In this document: in pieces, positions 26,703 through 35,900 of the stretch
Layout of the letters: each line of letters begins with the position of its first letter
Position numbering within the stretch: the first letter of the stretch is position 1
Assembly: GCF_014696315.1 (NCBI RefSeq)
Contig: NZ_JACJPX010000005.1
Coordinates: forward strand, 124,001 to 188,000
Reading direction: 5' to 3'
Length of the DNA stretch: 64,000 nt
Source of the DNA: Calothrix membranacea FACHB-236
GTDB taxonomy: Bacteria; Cyanobacteriota; Cyanobacteriia; Cyanobacteriales; Nostocaceae
Notes under the pieces: generated by a model
Seen by the model: the letters and a program-made list of their open reading frames with translations, nothing else
The model's database searches: none
Told to the model about the DNA's origin: nothing
Program-made: the position numbers and the translations under genes

Positions 26703-27497
26703 CTAATCTTCTGCTTGCAATAACCAAAAACCGCTGTAAGTCATCCCGGAATCATCTGGTTGCACTAACAAAAAGTGTAGCCCCTGACTTAGCTGTTGAC
26801 GCTGTTGATAAGCCTTAGCCGCCGCCGCCACTTCTGCATCTTCAAAGGTAGCGACAATCCACCTATCTGCTAAACCGGCTTCTAATACCAAGCCGTCGGG
26901 CGCACCCGCAATATAATTCAAAGATACTGGACGCGCTTCGTGTAACCACCGTACTAAACGCATCGATTGTCTTCCACCGTAAATCACTACACCGGGAACT
27001 GGTGCTGTGGAAGGTAAGCCGAGATTTAGGGGTTTAAGAAATTCTGGCAAATGGAGAATGGGAATTGGGCGATCGCTAAATGCAGTTTCTACATCACCAG
27101 CACTTAGCGTCGCAAAGCGCCATTGTTCTCCCCAAAGGTTTTCTGGTAAGGGTGCAGGTGGTGCTTTCTCGATGGCTGTGGAATATTGTTTTTCTTGTAA
27201 CCACTGCTTTAATGTGAAAGTGCGACGGGTAGGTTCAACATTAATACCTAAATTACGCCCAGCCGCCTCAATTAAACTCAAAGACTGAGGGCGAAATACC
27301 TGAATTACATCTGGCAGTTGATCACCAGCTGCTAGCTGAATTTGATCTGTTAGCCAACTGGAATTTGCTTCTTTTTGGGGACAGCTAGCGGCATATTCAA
27401 AGCTGCGAGTCGCATTACAAATCAACAACTCCCAAAAAATTTTTCCTGTTGTATCTTGCTGTGGACTCCGGTAAAAATCAGCTTGCCAAATGTTCAT
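26703..27497 (-). CDS. Tab2/Atab2-family RNA-binding protein
   Basis: A 264-residue homologue of plant and algal Tab2/Atab2 (DUF1092). Those proteins bind the psaB 5' leader and help translate photosystem I core subunits. The family opening is seen here as IWQADFYRSPQ-x-WELLICN, and later LPDVIQVFRPQSLSLIEAAGRNLGI, RRTFTLKQWLQEK and VVIYGGRQSMRLVRWL. Full length, no signal peptide. In cyanobacteria the family is general, so a role in photosystem biogenesis is likely but not proven. An STRR array lies just upstream of the start. Confidence 0.85.
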   Translation of the reverse strand: MNIWQADFYRSPQQDTTGKIFWELLICNATRSFEYAASCPQKEANSSWLTDQIQLAAGDQLPDVIQVFRPQSLSLIEAAGRNLGINVEPTRRTFTLKQWLQEKQYSTAIEKAPPAPLPENLWGEQWRFATLSAGDVETAFSDRPIPILHLPEFLKPLNLGLPSTAPVPGVVIYGGRQSMRLVRWLHEARPVSLNYIAGAPDGLVLEAGLADRWIVATFEDAEVAAAAKAYQQRQQLSQGLHFLLVQPDDSGMTYSGFWLLQAED

Positions 27498-27517
27498 ATG
27501 AAAAACCTAACCGCTAA

Positions 27518-27553
27518 GTTGACTGTTGACTGTTGACTGCTGACGGTTAACAG
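27518..27553. repeat. STRR heptamer array (GTTGACT units)
   Basis: Three clean GTTGACT heptamers plus two degenerate ones, 20 bp upstream of the Tab2 gene start. It lies in the leader or promoter of that gene. Confidence 0.8.
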
Positions 27554-27615
27554 CCAATACACAAAAATGTGCAAGTTAGAGTAAGGACAGCTTATTGATG
27601 TATTCTCTCATACCC

Positions 27616-28158
27616 CTATTTCAGCAATACCATGATTTCGTCACACCAAGCTAGCCAGCCCATTTCGTAGTGAATTCCACGCAGCAATGTCATGTACTGA
27701 AACTTTAAGGTTTTTGATAATTCTTGCGGATTCTGGAAGTATTGGTTCTGGATTTCTTGATAGATTGCTAATCGCTGCTGATGTTGCCGACGATGTGCTT
27801 CTAGCTTTGCAATGATTAGCTGCTGGGATACTAAATGCCCAGCATAAAGTTTTAAAAGCAATTCATCCTTGAGGGGTGCCATATCCTCAGATTCGGCAAT
27901 CCACTCACATAAGTGCTGTTTACCTAAAGCTGTCACAGTATAGATACGTTTATCGGGTCGATTCTCCTGCTGTACTGATGCGGCTTGCAGCCATTCCTTT
28001 TGTTCTAAGCGGTTCAGTTCTCGATAAATCTGTTGAAAACTGGCACTCCAGAAAAAACCAACTGACCCTTCGACTGAGGGGTTGAAACGCTTGGCAAGGT
28101 CATAGCCGCTACTAGGGGCACTAACTAAGACAGACAGAATGGCATAGGTAAGAGACAT
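27616..28158 (-). CDS. PadR-family transcriptional regulator
   Basis: A 180-residue PadR-type repressor. The N-terminal winged helix begins LTYAILSVLVSAPSSGYDLAKRF, with the recognition region SASFQQIYRELNRLEQ, and a wing with KRIYTVTALGKQHL. The C-terminal part (about 90-180) is helical (LEAHRRQHQQRLAIYQEIQNQ) and would form the dimerisation coiled coil of the longer Vir-like PadR subgroup. It is divergent from the small gene at 28291. The shared spacer holds a doubled inverted repeat that is the likely operator for both genes. Confidence 0.9.
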   Translation of the reverse strand: MSLTYAILSVLVSAPSSGYDLAKRFNPSVEGSVGFFWSASFQQIYRELNRLEQKEWLQAASVQQENRPDKRIYTVTALGKQHLCEWIAESEDMAPLKDELLLKLYAGHLVSQQLIIAKLEAHRRQHQQRLAIYQEIQNQYFQNPQELSKTLKFQYMTLLRGIHYEMGWLAWCDEIMVLLK

Positions 28159-28174
28159 GGGTGATGGGTTGACA

Positions 28175-28224
28175 TATTCACTTAGTTGAATATATATTAT
28201 AAGTTATATTCAACTAAGTGAATA
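28175..28224. promoter_or_regulatory. Doubled operator: 20-bp inverted repeat made of two smaller dyads
   Basis: Perfect arms TATTCACTTAGTTGAATATA (28175-28194) and its reverse complement (28205-28224), 10 nt apart. Each arm is itself a dyad, TATTCA-N6-TGAATA, so there are two identical operator sites facing each other. It sits in the spacer between the divergent padR and DUF4188-like genes, where a PadR autorepression site is expected. Confidence 0.8.
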
Positions 28225-28290
28225 ATCTATTTATTGAGTATATAGCTGACGCAAAGCAACACCATCAATAAGTCTCAAGAGGGTAGTGCA

Positions 28291-28683
28291 ATGAGTTATT
28301 CGGTTTATCAAATTAATTTGCCAGAAAATCCCGAGGCTGTTGTCTTTGTCAACGGCATCATAGCGCGCGATCGCATCGGCTTTTTCTGGATGTGGAAAAA
28401 TCTATTTTGGATAGGTAGTTCAACTACCAAAGCTGAAGGCTGCGTACAAGTTAAAGCAGGAATTTGTGCCGCAAACGAAGTGATTATGGTTAGCTACTGG
28501 CGTTCCGCACATGACTTGAAACAGTTCTTCCGCGGTGAACCCCATCGGCGGATGATGCAGTTTGTCAGCAAAAATCCCAACAGTTTGTGTTTGTATAACG
28601 AGACATATCAACCACAACACAGTGGCAAATACAGCCATGAACCGCAAGGAATGGCAAGGCTGTACCCAAGTGCAGCGAAATGA
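28291..28683 (+). CDS. DUF4188-like (monooxygenase-fold) protein
   Basis: A 130-residue protein with features of the DUF4188 family, thought to have a ferredoxin-like alpha/beta-barrel fold related to small haem- or cofactor-free monooxygenases. Segments that fit are VVFVNGIIARDRIGFFWMWKN, IMVSYWRSAHDLKQFF and HRRMMQFV. It is divergent from padR and shares the doubled operator, so it is probably the gene PadR represses, perhaps in response to a phenolic or other toxic compound. Family from motif memory; substrate unknown. Confidence 0.65.
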   Translation: MSYSVYQINLPENPEAVVFVNGIIARDRIGFFWMWKNLFWIGSSTTKAEGCVQVKAGICAANEVIMVSYWRSAHDLKQFFRGEPHRRMMQFVSKNPNSLCLYNETYQPQHSGKYSHEPQGMARLYPSAAK

Positions 28684-28804
28684 AAAATAGAAAATGGGAT
28701 ATGGGGAAGAAATTACCAATGCCCAATGCCCCATCCCCAATGCCCAAAGCGGCGGGGCGCGCACCTTAATAACCCCAAAGAGATTGCAGTTTCCCGCCGC
28801 TTTC

Positions 28805-28829
28805 AAAAAAAAGAGGTGGTTAACCCACC
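28805..28829 (-). terminator. Rho-independent terminator of the glucan phosphorylase gene
   Basis: On the minus strand GGTGG-GTTAA-CCACC (28829-28815) is followed by TCTTTTTTTT, 30 bp past the stop codon. A textbook intrinsic terminator. Confidence 0.85.
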
Positions 28830-28858
28830 CCTATATCTAACCAGGAAACCCAAACTTT

Positions 28859-31072
28859 CTAAACTAGAACCTTAGCTAAAATGGGTTCTACATTCTTAGC
28901 AATTTCTGGGACGTAAACCTGGGAAACATAGTCAGCAATCATCCTATCGGTGTTGAATAGTGGTGCGTTGGTTTTAATTGATGTCTTCATCATCTGCACC
29001 CAACCAGGGGAAACACCTTGAGAATTTTGGTTATAGTACAAGGGCACAATTTCTTGTTCCAATAGCTGATAAAGCGATTGCGAATCTATGCGATCCTGTA
29101 ATTCTTGATCGCTAGTGTGAGCATCTTCACCTATAGCCCAACCATTCAATCCTTTACCATCACTTCCGGCTTTGTAGCCTTCGCACCACCAACCATCAAG
29201 GACGCTTAAATTCAGTCCGCCATTAAAGCAGACTTTTTGTCCACTGGTACCCGATGCTTCTAGAGGACGGCGGGGGTTATTTAACCACACATCCACACCT
29301 TGCACGAGTTTTTGTCCGGTGTAAATGTCGTAATCTTCAATAAAGGCGACTCGATTACTCAGTCCGGAATTACGACACCACTCCATCAATCGTTGGATAA
29401 TCCGCTTACCTTCTTCATCTGCTGGGTGAGCTTTACCTGCGAAGATAATTTGGACGGGATATTGGGCATTACCAAAAATCTTCTTCGCCCGTTCTGCATC
29501 TCGTAAAATTAAATCTCCGCGTTTGTATGGGCTAAAGCGACGGGCAAATCCAATCGTTAAAACATCGGGATCTAGCAGGGTGTCAGTAGATTGAATAAAG
29601 TGGTAATCTTCTCCCCGTTGTTCCCTGGCTTTCCTGATTTTATAACGGGTGTAGGCGATGAGTCTTTCTTTGAGGACGCGATGTCGCCACCACAATTCTT
29701 CATCAGGAATCCCGTCAACTTTTGCCCACATTTCAGGTAACATGGCGCGAGTTTTCCAGTCTTCGCCCAAATACTGATTGTACAAGTCACCTAATAAAGG
29801 TGCAGTCCAGGTAGGTGCATGAACACCGTTGGTAATGTAACCAATGGGAACTTTATCTTCTGTATGTTGAGGATAGAGGACAGTCCACATTTTGCGGGAA
29901 ACTTGACCGTGTAATTCACTGACACCATTGCAAGCACGAGTCATCCGCAATGCTAAAACTGTCATTCCGAATGGTTCCCAAGGATCACCCAACCGTCTTG
30001 CACCTAAAGCCAAAAATTGTTCGCGGGAAAGTCGCAACTGGGGCCAGTATTGAGCAAAATAAGAGTCAATTAAATCCGGCGAGAAGACATCATGTCCGGC
30101 GGGAACGGGGGTATGGGTAGTGAAAACACAACGATTTCGTACCGTCGCTTCTATGTCATAGAAAGATTTGCCGGTCTTTTCGATTTCTAAACGGGCAACT
30201 TCTAATGTACAGAAAGCGGCGTGTCCTTCGTTGAGGTGATAGACGGAAGGTTGAATCCCTAAAGCATTTAAAGCACGGACACCACCAATGCCTAATACTA
30301 CTTCTTGGGCGATACGGGTTTCTAAGTTACCGCCATAGAGGTGTCCAGTTAGCCAGCGGTCGATGGGATCGTTGTCTTCGCGATCGCTATCGAGTAAATA
30401 TAAAGTGACTCGCCCGACTTGTACCTGCCAAATTTGGACTTTTACTTGCCTTTGACGAACATCTAGATGAATAATTAACGGTTCCCCATTTTGAGTTTTC
30501 ACTAACTCAATGGGCATTTGCTGGAAAGGATTATCAATATAATAATCTTCTTGCCAGCCGTGACGGTTCAAGCGTTGGCGAAAGTAGCCTTGGCGATATA
30601 GCAAGCCTATACCTACCATTGGTACACCCAAATCTGATGATGATTTAAGGTGATCCCCAGCCAGAATCCCTAAGCCACCTGAGTAGACTGGTAAGGATTC
30701 ATGAATACCAAATTCTGCACAAAAATAAGCAATGGGATTATTTTTGCTAAGTTGCGGTGCAACGCCACTTACCCAAGTATCTTTTTGCAGCAGATATTGG
30801 TCAAACTCCTTTGCCAAGGCAGAGATTTGCTTCAGATAAAAAGGGTCTTCTGCTAATTGGGTAAGACGTTCATAACTTGCTGACTCTAAAATCGCTACCG
30901 GGTTATGTCCACAGCGTTCCCATTCTTGGGGATCGATAGTTTGGAATAGGGCAATGCGATCGCCACTCCAACTCCACCAATAGTTATAAGCCAAATCTGC
31001 CAAACGCTTTAACGGAAAAGGTAACTTTTCACTTAAGCGTAGCGCTGCGGTAACTGCACTACTATTAACCAT
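28859..31072 (-). CDS. glgP: Alpha-glucan (glycogen) phosphorylase
   Basis: A PLP-dependent glycosyltransferase-35 enzyme that releases glucose 1-phosphate from glycogen. It belongs to the bacterial alpha-glucan phosphorylase subgroup, which has an N-terminal DUF3417-like part (LADLAYNYWWSWSGDR, residues 24-39). Other landmarks are AEFGIHESLPVYSGGLGILAGDHLK, VYHLNEGHAAF and FARRFSPYKRGDLI. The PLP region EASGTSGQKVCFNGG follows, where the Lys after GQ is the cofactor lysine. 737 residues is a little shorter than the 800-850 of many homologues but no motif seems lost. Cytoplasmic; mobilises glycogen in the dark or in heterocysts. Single-gene unit with its own terminator. Confidence 0.92.
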   Translation of the reverse strand: MVNSSAVTAALRLSEKLPFPLKRLADLAYNYWWSWSGDRIALFQTIDPQEWERCGHNPVAILESASYERLTQLAEDPFYLKQISALAKEFDQYLLQKDTWVSGVAPQLSKNNPIAYFCAEFGIHESLPVYSGGLGILAGDHLKSSSDLGVPMVGIGLLYRQGYFRQRLNRHGWQEDYYIDNPFQQMPIELVKTQNGEPLIIHLDVRQRQVKVQIWQVQVGRVTLYLLDSDREDNDPIDRWLTGHLYGGNLETRIAQEVVLGIGGVRALNALGIQPSVYHLNEGHAAFCTLEVARLEIEKTGKSFYDIEATVRNRCVFTTHTPVPAGHDVFSPDLIDSYFAQYWPQLRLSREQFLALGARRLGDPWEPFGMTVLALRMTRACNGVSELHGQVSRKMWTVLYPQHTEDKVPIGYITNGVHAPTWTAPLLGDLYNQYLGEDWKTRAMLPEMWAKVDGIPDEELWWRHRVLKERLIAYTRYKIRKAREQRGEDYHFIQSTDTLLDPDVLTIGFARRFSPYKRGDLILRDAERAKKIFGNAQYPVQIIFAGKAHPADEEGKRIIQRLMEWCRNSGLSNRVAFIEDYDIYTGQKLVQGVDVWLNNPRRPLEASGTSGQKVCFNGGLNLSVLDGWWCEGYKAGSDGKGLNGWAIGEDAHTSDQELQDRIDSQSLYQLLEQEIVPLYYNQNSQGVSPGWVQMMKTSIKTNAPLFNTDRMIADYVSQVYVPEIAKNVEPILAKVLV

Positions 31073-32221
31073 AAAATTCTCAGTTCTCTGCTATTTTTTA
31101 CTTCACTTCACATCTGTTGGCGTGTAACTGCTCTTCAGTTCGATTGCAACGGCGGCTTTATCGATCAATCCTCCCCTGAAGCGGGAGCAGTTTATTAAAG
31201 ATTCAACTCAATTCTCTTGAATGTTTTTATTGTGCTGACGATTACAAAATTATCTCTATTTTTGCGAATGTTTTTTATCAATTTCAATCACGTTTTTTAA
31301 ACTACTTTATTTAATAATTAATATTTATTTAAAAATCGCAATAATCTACTACAAAATATATTAATTAATGTTTAAAGCTAATATAGGCACAAAGTTTGAG
31401 CGTTAAAAAAATAACTCTTATTAGTATGCAACTGTAATTTTTTTTGCCCAAATAATGGGTTTGACAATTTCCATAAACAACAAATTATATGCAGGGAAAT
31501 TTTTATTTTTATCCAAATAAAATACGGTATGAGCATTAAATCAATTTATAACGAGGGCTGTATTCCTAATTTTCAGCAGTCAATTAGCCTTAATTCTGCT
31601 GGAAATGTTTTCCTCCTATGCCGTCCAACACGCTCAATGCCTACGTAACAATACTGAACTTTTCCGTAGAAATTATCCTAAAATGTCATGGTAAATTTAC
31701 ATAAGCAGCAAATAGACAGCCATTAGCTGTCTATTTGCTGTGCGCTAATGAATTATACATAAAGTTTTTATGAAATTACATCAGTATTATTGTGGTTAGC
31801 ACACATTTATGTAAATCATTAATAAGGAGATTTAGAAATAATGACAGCCTCATAAATTTTGATTTATCAGCAGAAATTAGCTAATTTAATTTCACTGATT
31901 TATTTAATTAATAATGTGGTTATAAATCTATTTTTAAATCTAATTTTCCGCCATCTAGAGTATTGCTTTTCATCTCAGGGTTTGCTATCTATTAAAGCTT
32001 TTTACTCATAATTTAAATTATCTCACTCTTGAGATAGATGGCATAGTAAGAATTTACCTAAATTCATAAATCTAGTTTCAGTTTTGTAGACAAAACTCCA
32101 GAAGTTTAACAGGAGCAGATAGTTAGACTGATTAGCTGTGCAGTGATTCAAGATTACCTGATTAATCGATTAAAGCACTTCTCAAAAACTAACCCACAAA
32201 AGCCTATTTATTTGGAGGAAA
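31073..32221. other. AT-rich non-coding spacer upstream of the NRPS locus
   Basis: About 1.15 kb without a credible gene. The main structure is the 15-bp hairpin at 31706-31740, listed separately. The stretch must hold the divergent promoters of glgP and of the NRPS operon. No NtcA-type site with a matching -10 box was noticed in it. Confidence 0.6.
31706..31740. other. Perfect 15-bp hairpin in a spacer
   Basis: CAGCAAATAGACAGC (31706-31720), loop CATTA, and its exact reverse complement (31726-31740). There is no T tract on either side, so it is not a simple intrinsic terminator. It lies about 480 bp upstream of the NRPS operon. Confidence 0.75.
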
Positions 32222-32896
32222 ATGGAACTCTACACACTGAATGAAATTGAACAGCTTCAGAAAGACCTTCCATACTTGATAGAGACTTCGCAATGGCTAC
32301 AAAATTTTTTGGCAAAACCTCATGCTGATTTAGGTAGACCTGGGCCTGTTTGTCCATTTGTACCAAAAGCAATGAAGTTAAATGCTTTAAGAATGAGAGT
32401 GATTCGTTCTCAGAATTTGCTGGCGCAAGAGGTTGAAAATATAGTTTTACCTTACCTGCATACTTTCTTAGCTTTAGAACCAAAAAATCAAGCGGAAGCT
32501 TTAAATAAATCAATATTATTGCTATTTCCTGATATTAGTCATGAGGAGGCACCGAGACTAATTGATTCTGTACAAAAAAAACTAAAACTTTTATTCGTAG
32601 AAGCGGGGTTAATGTTAGGAGAATTTCATCGGCGTAATCAAACTCCTGGCTTACATAATTCCCATTTCCGACCCCTGCGTAGTCCTGTTCCAATGTTAGT
32701 TATCCGCTTTATGGTGGAATCGGATTTACCTTTCTTGGAAAATGCAGCAGATTTAAATATTCGGATTTGCTATCTAGAAGCTTATTTAAAAAATTTTGAT
32801 CAAAGATTTAACGATGAAACCAATTGCGATCGCGCGCGTCAAGCATTAGCTTTTGCGAGACAACAATTGGAGAAAGAACTTTTAATTATGAAATAA
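32222..32896 (+). CDS. DUF6875-like protein of an NRPS locus
   Basis: A 224-residue protein of no known function. The segment LGRPGPVCPFVPKAM (residues 37-51), with a lone conserved Cys, and the later GEFHRRNQTPGLHN and PVPMLVIRFMVESDLPFL fit the DUF6875 family, often found beside non-ribosomal peptide synthetases. The ATG at 32222 is preceded closely by GGAGG (32214-32218). It ends directly against the synthetase frame, so the two form one transcription unit. It may act as a tailoring or release enzyme; that is inference from position. Predicted soluble, no membrane segment. Confidence 0.6.
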   Translation: MELYTLNEIEQLQKDLPYLIETSQWLQNFLAKPHADLGRPGPVCPFVPKAMKLNALRMRVIRSQNLLAQEVENIVLPYLHTFLALEPKNQAEALNKSILLLFPDISHEEAPRLIDSVQKKLKLLFVEAGLMLGEFHRRNQTPGLHNSHFRPLRSPVPMLVIRFMVESDLPFLENAADLNIRICYLEAYLKNFDQRFNDETNCDRARQALAFARQQLEKELLIMK

Positions 32897-32917
32897 TTGC
32901 CATCATCAAAAATAAAT

Positions 32918-35900
32918 ATGAGTATAATTAGGAACGATTTAGATAATCAATGCCATGTTCAGGCTGAAATATTAAATAAAAGCAGCCAGACTCAGGAATT
33001 ACAACAAGAGTATGATACAGCGTTATGTCTCCATCAGCTGTTTGAAGCCCAAGTTAAGCGTACACCCAATGCGATCGCAGTTATATTTGAACAGCAGAGA
33101 TTAACTTACCAAGAGTTAAATACCAAAGCCAATCAACTAGCAAATTATCTCCAGAGTTTAGGTGTGGGGACAGAAGTACTGGTGGGTATTTGTTTAGAAC
33201 GCTCTTTAGAAATGGTTGTGGGGTTGTTGGGTATACTCAAGGCTGGTGGTGCTTATGTACCATTAGATCCAGCATATCCCCCAGAGCGTTTAGCTTTCAT
33301 TTTAGAAGATACGCAAACACCAATACTTTTAACTACAAACAATTTAGTTGAAAATCTAGAAATTCATCAACAGCAAATTATTTGTCTAGATACAGATTGG
33401 GAAATAATTGCAGATAATAGTTCAGCCAATGCTGTAGCTGAAGTCACACCAGAAAACTTGAGTTATGTAATTTATACTTCAGGTTCTACAGGAAAGCCCA
33501 AGGGTGTAATGATTACCCATAGTGGTATTTGTAATACACTTTACTGGCGACAAGAAACTTTTAAATTAACTGCACAAGATAAAGTTTTACAGACCATTTC
33601 TTTTAGTTTTGACCCCTCTGTTTGGCAGATATTTTGGCCTTTAGGATTTGGCGGTCAGCTAATTATGGCCCGCCCTGGCGGTCATCAAGACCCTACTTAT
33701 TTAATTAAGACAATTATTGAGCAGCAAATTACAGTGATTGCTGTGGTACCCTCGATGCTGCGGCTATTACTGGAGGAAAAAGGAATAGAAAATTGTCACT
33801 GCTTGAGACATATTACCAGTGGTGGCGAAGCTTTATCTAATGAACTAATAAAGCGCTTTTATGAAAGATTGCCATTAAATCATGTGCTGGTAAATTGTTA
33901 CGGCCCCACAGAAGCAGCGATTGATGCTACCTTTTGGATGTGTCAGCCACAAATTAACTCTAATTTTGCACCGATTGGGAGTGCTATTAGGAATACACAG
34001 ATTTATATTTTGGATGAAAATTTGCAGCCTTTAGCTTTTGGGGAAGCAGGGGAATTGCATATTGCGGGTTATGGTATTGCACGGGGATATCTCAACCGTC
34101 CCGATTTGACCCAAGAAAAATTTATTCCTAATCCTTTGACGAATTCACAATACAATCGTTTGTATAAAACTGGGGATTTAGCTCGTTATTTACCGGATGG
34201 TAATATCGAATTTCTGGGTCGTATTGACCAGCAAGTAAAGATTCGGGGTTTGCGAATTGAATTAGGAGAAATTACAGCTGTACTTAGTCAACATTCAGCT
34301 GTGAAACAAGCTTTAGTTATTGATAGAGAAGATATTCCTGGGAATCAGCAGCTTGTAGCATATTTAGTAGCTGAACAAATTCCGACTCAGAGAGAATTAC
34401 GGCGCTTTTTGCAGGATAAATTACCTGATTACATGGTACCTGCTGCCTTTATTTTTTTAGATACCCTACCGTTAAACCCTAATGGCAAAATCGACAGGAG
34501 TGCATTACCCGTACCAGATGTAGCAACTTTGATTAATACTGTAAACTTTGTTGCGCCACGTAACCCAACAGAAGAAATATTAGCTGCGATTTGGGGACAA
34601 GTATTAGGCTTAGAAAAAGTTGGGATTGCGGATAACTTCTTTGAAATTGGCGGAAATTCGCTGTTGGCGACTCAAGTAATTTCGCGGCTGCGTTCAGCGT
34701 TGAGTGTGGAAATACCATTACGATCGCTCTTTAGTAATCCTACCATCGCCAGTTTTGCAGATGCGATCGCCCAATTGCAAATCGCGGATAACTCTCACCA
34801 CCAGCCAATTAGCCAAATCAGCCAAAGCGAGGCGATACCGCTATCATTTGCCCAGCAGAGAGTCTGGTTTATTGAACAATTAGAACCAAATAACCTGACA
34901 TATATCATTCCAGAAGCCGTCAAGTTACAAGGTCAGCTGAATATTGAAGTATTGCAAAAATCCTTAGATGCAATAGTCGCCCATCATGCCATCCTGAGAA
35001 CTACATTTATTACAGCCGCAGATGGTAGCCCTATACAAGTTATTCAGCCACCGCGTCCGGTGGAACTTGAGATTATTCAGCTGTCTTCACCATCTCAAAT
35101 CTCACCAATCCTCAACCAAGCAGCACAAAAACCCTTCAATTTAGCATCAGACTTGATGCTGCGCGCTAGTCTACTCCAGCTTGATTCACAAGCACATATC
35201 TTAGTAATAGCGATGCACCACATCGCCGCTGATGGTTGGTCGATGGGGATATTTTGGCAGCAGTTAGCCGCAGTTTACGCAGCATTTTTAGCAGGTAAAT
35301 TATCTCCCCTCACTCCCTTACCGATTCAATATGCTGATTTCGCAATTTGGCAAAGACAACAACTTTCAGGAACACAGCTAGAAAGCGAACTCGCATACTG
35401 GAAACATCAGCTAGCAGATGCAACCACCGTCCTAGAATTACCCACAGATAAACCTCGTTCTCCAGTGCAAACCTACCGGGGAGAAAGCCACACCCTCAAG
35501 CTTGCACCAACGCTGAGTAAAGCACTGACAGCCATCTCCCGTCAGCATCATGTGACTTTATTCATGACATTATTAGCAGCTTTTGGGACAATGCTGCACC
35601 GCTACACCGGACAACAAGACATACTTATCGGTTCCCCCATTGCGGGACGCAACCGCGCCGAACTCGAACAGTTGATTGGCTTCTTTATCAACACAGTTGT
35701 GCTGCGAACCAGCTTTACAGGTGACCCCAATTTTTCTACCCTACTAGCGCAAGTGCGCGAAACAGCCTTAGCAGCTTACGCACACCAAGATACCCCCTTC
35801 GAGAAACTAGTAGAACAACTGCAAATTGAACGCGATACTAGCCGTCATCCCCTGTTTCAAGTCTGGTTTAATATGCTGAACTTGGGCGATGTCAAGCTAG

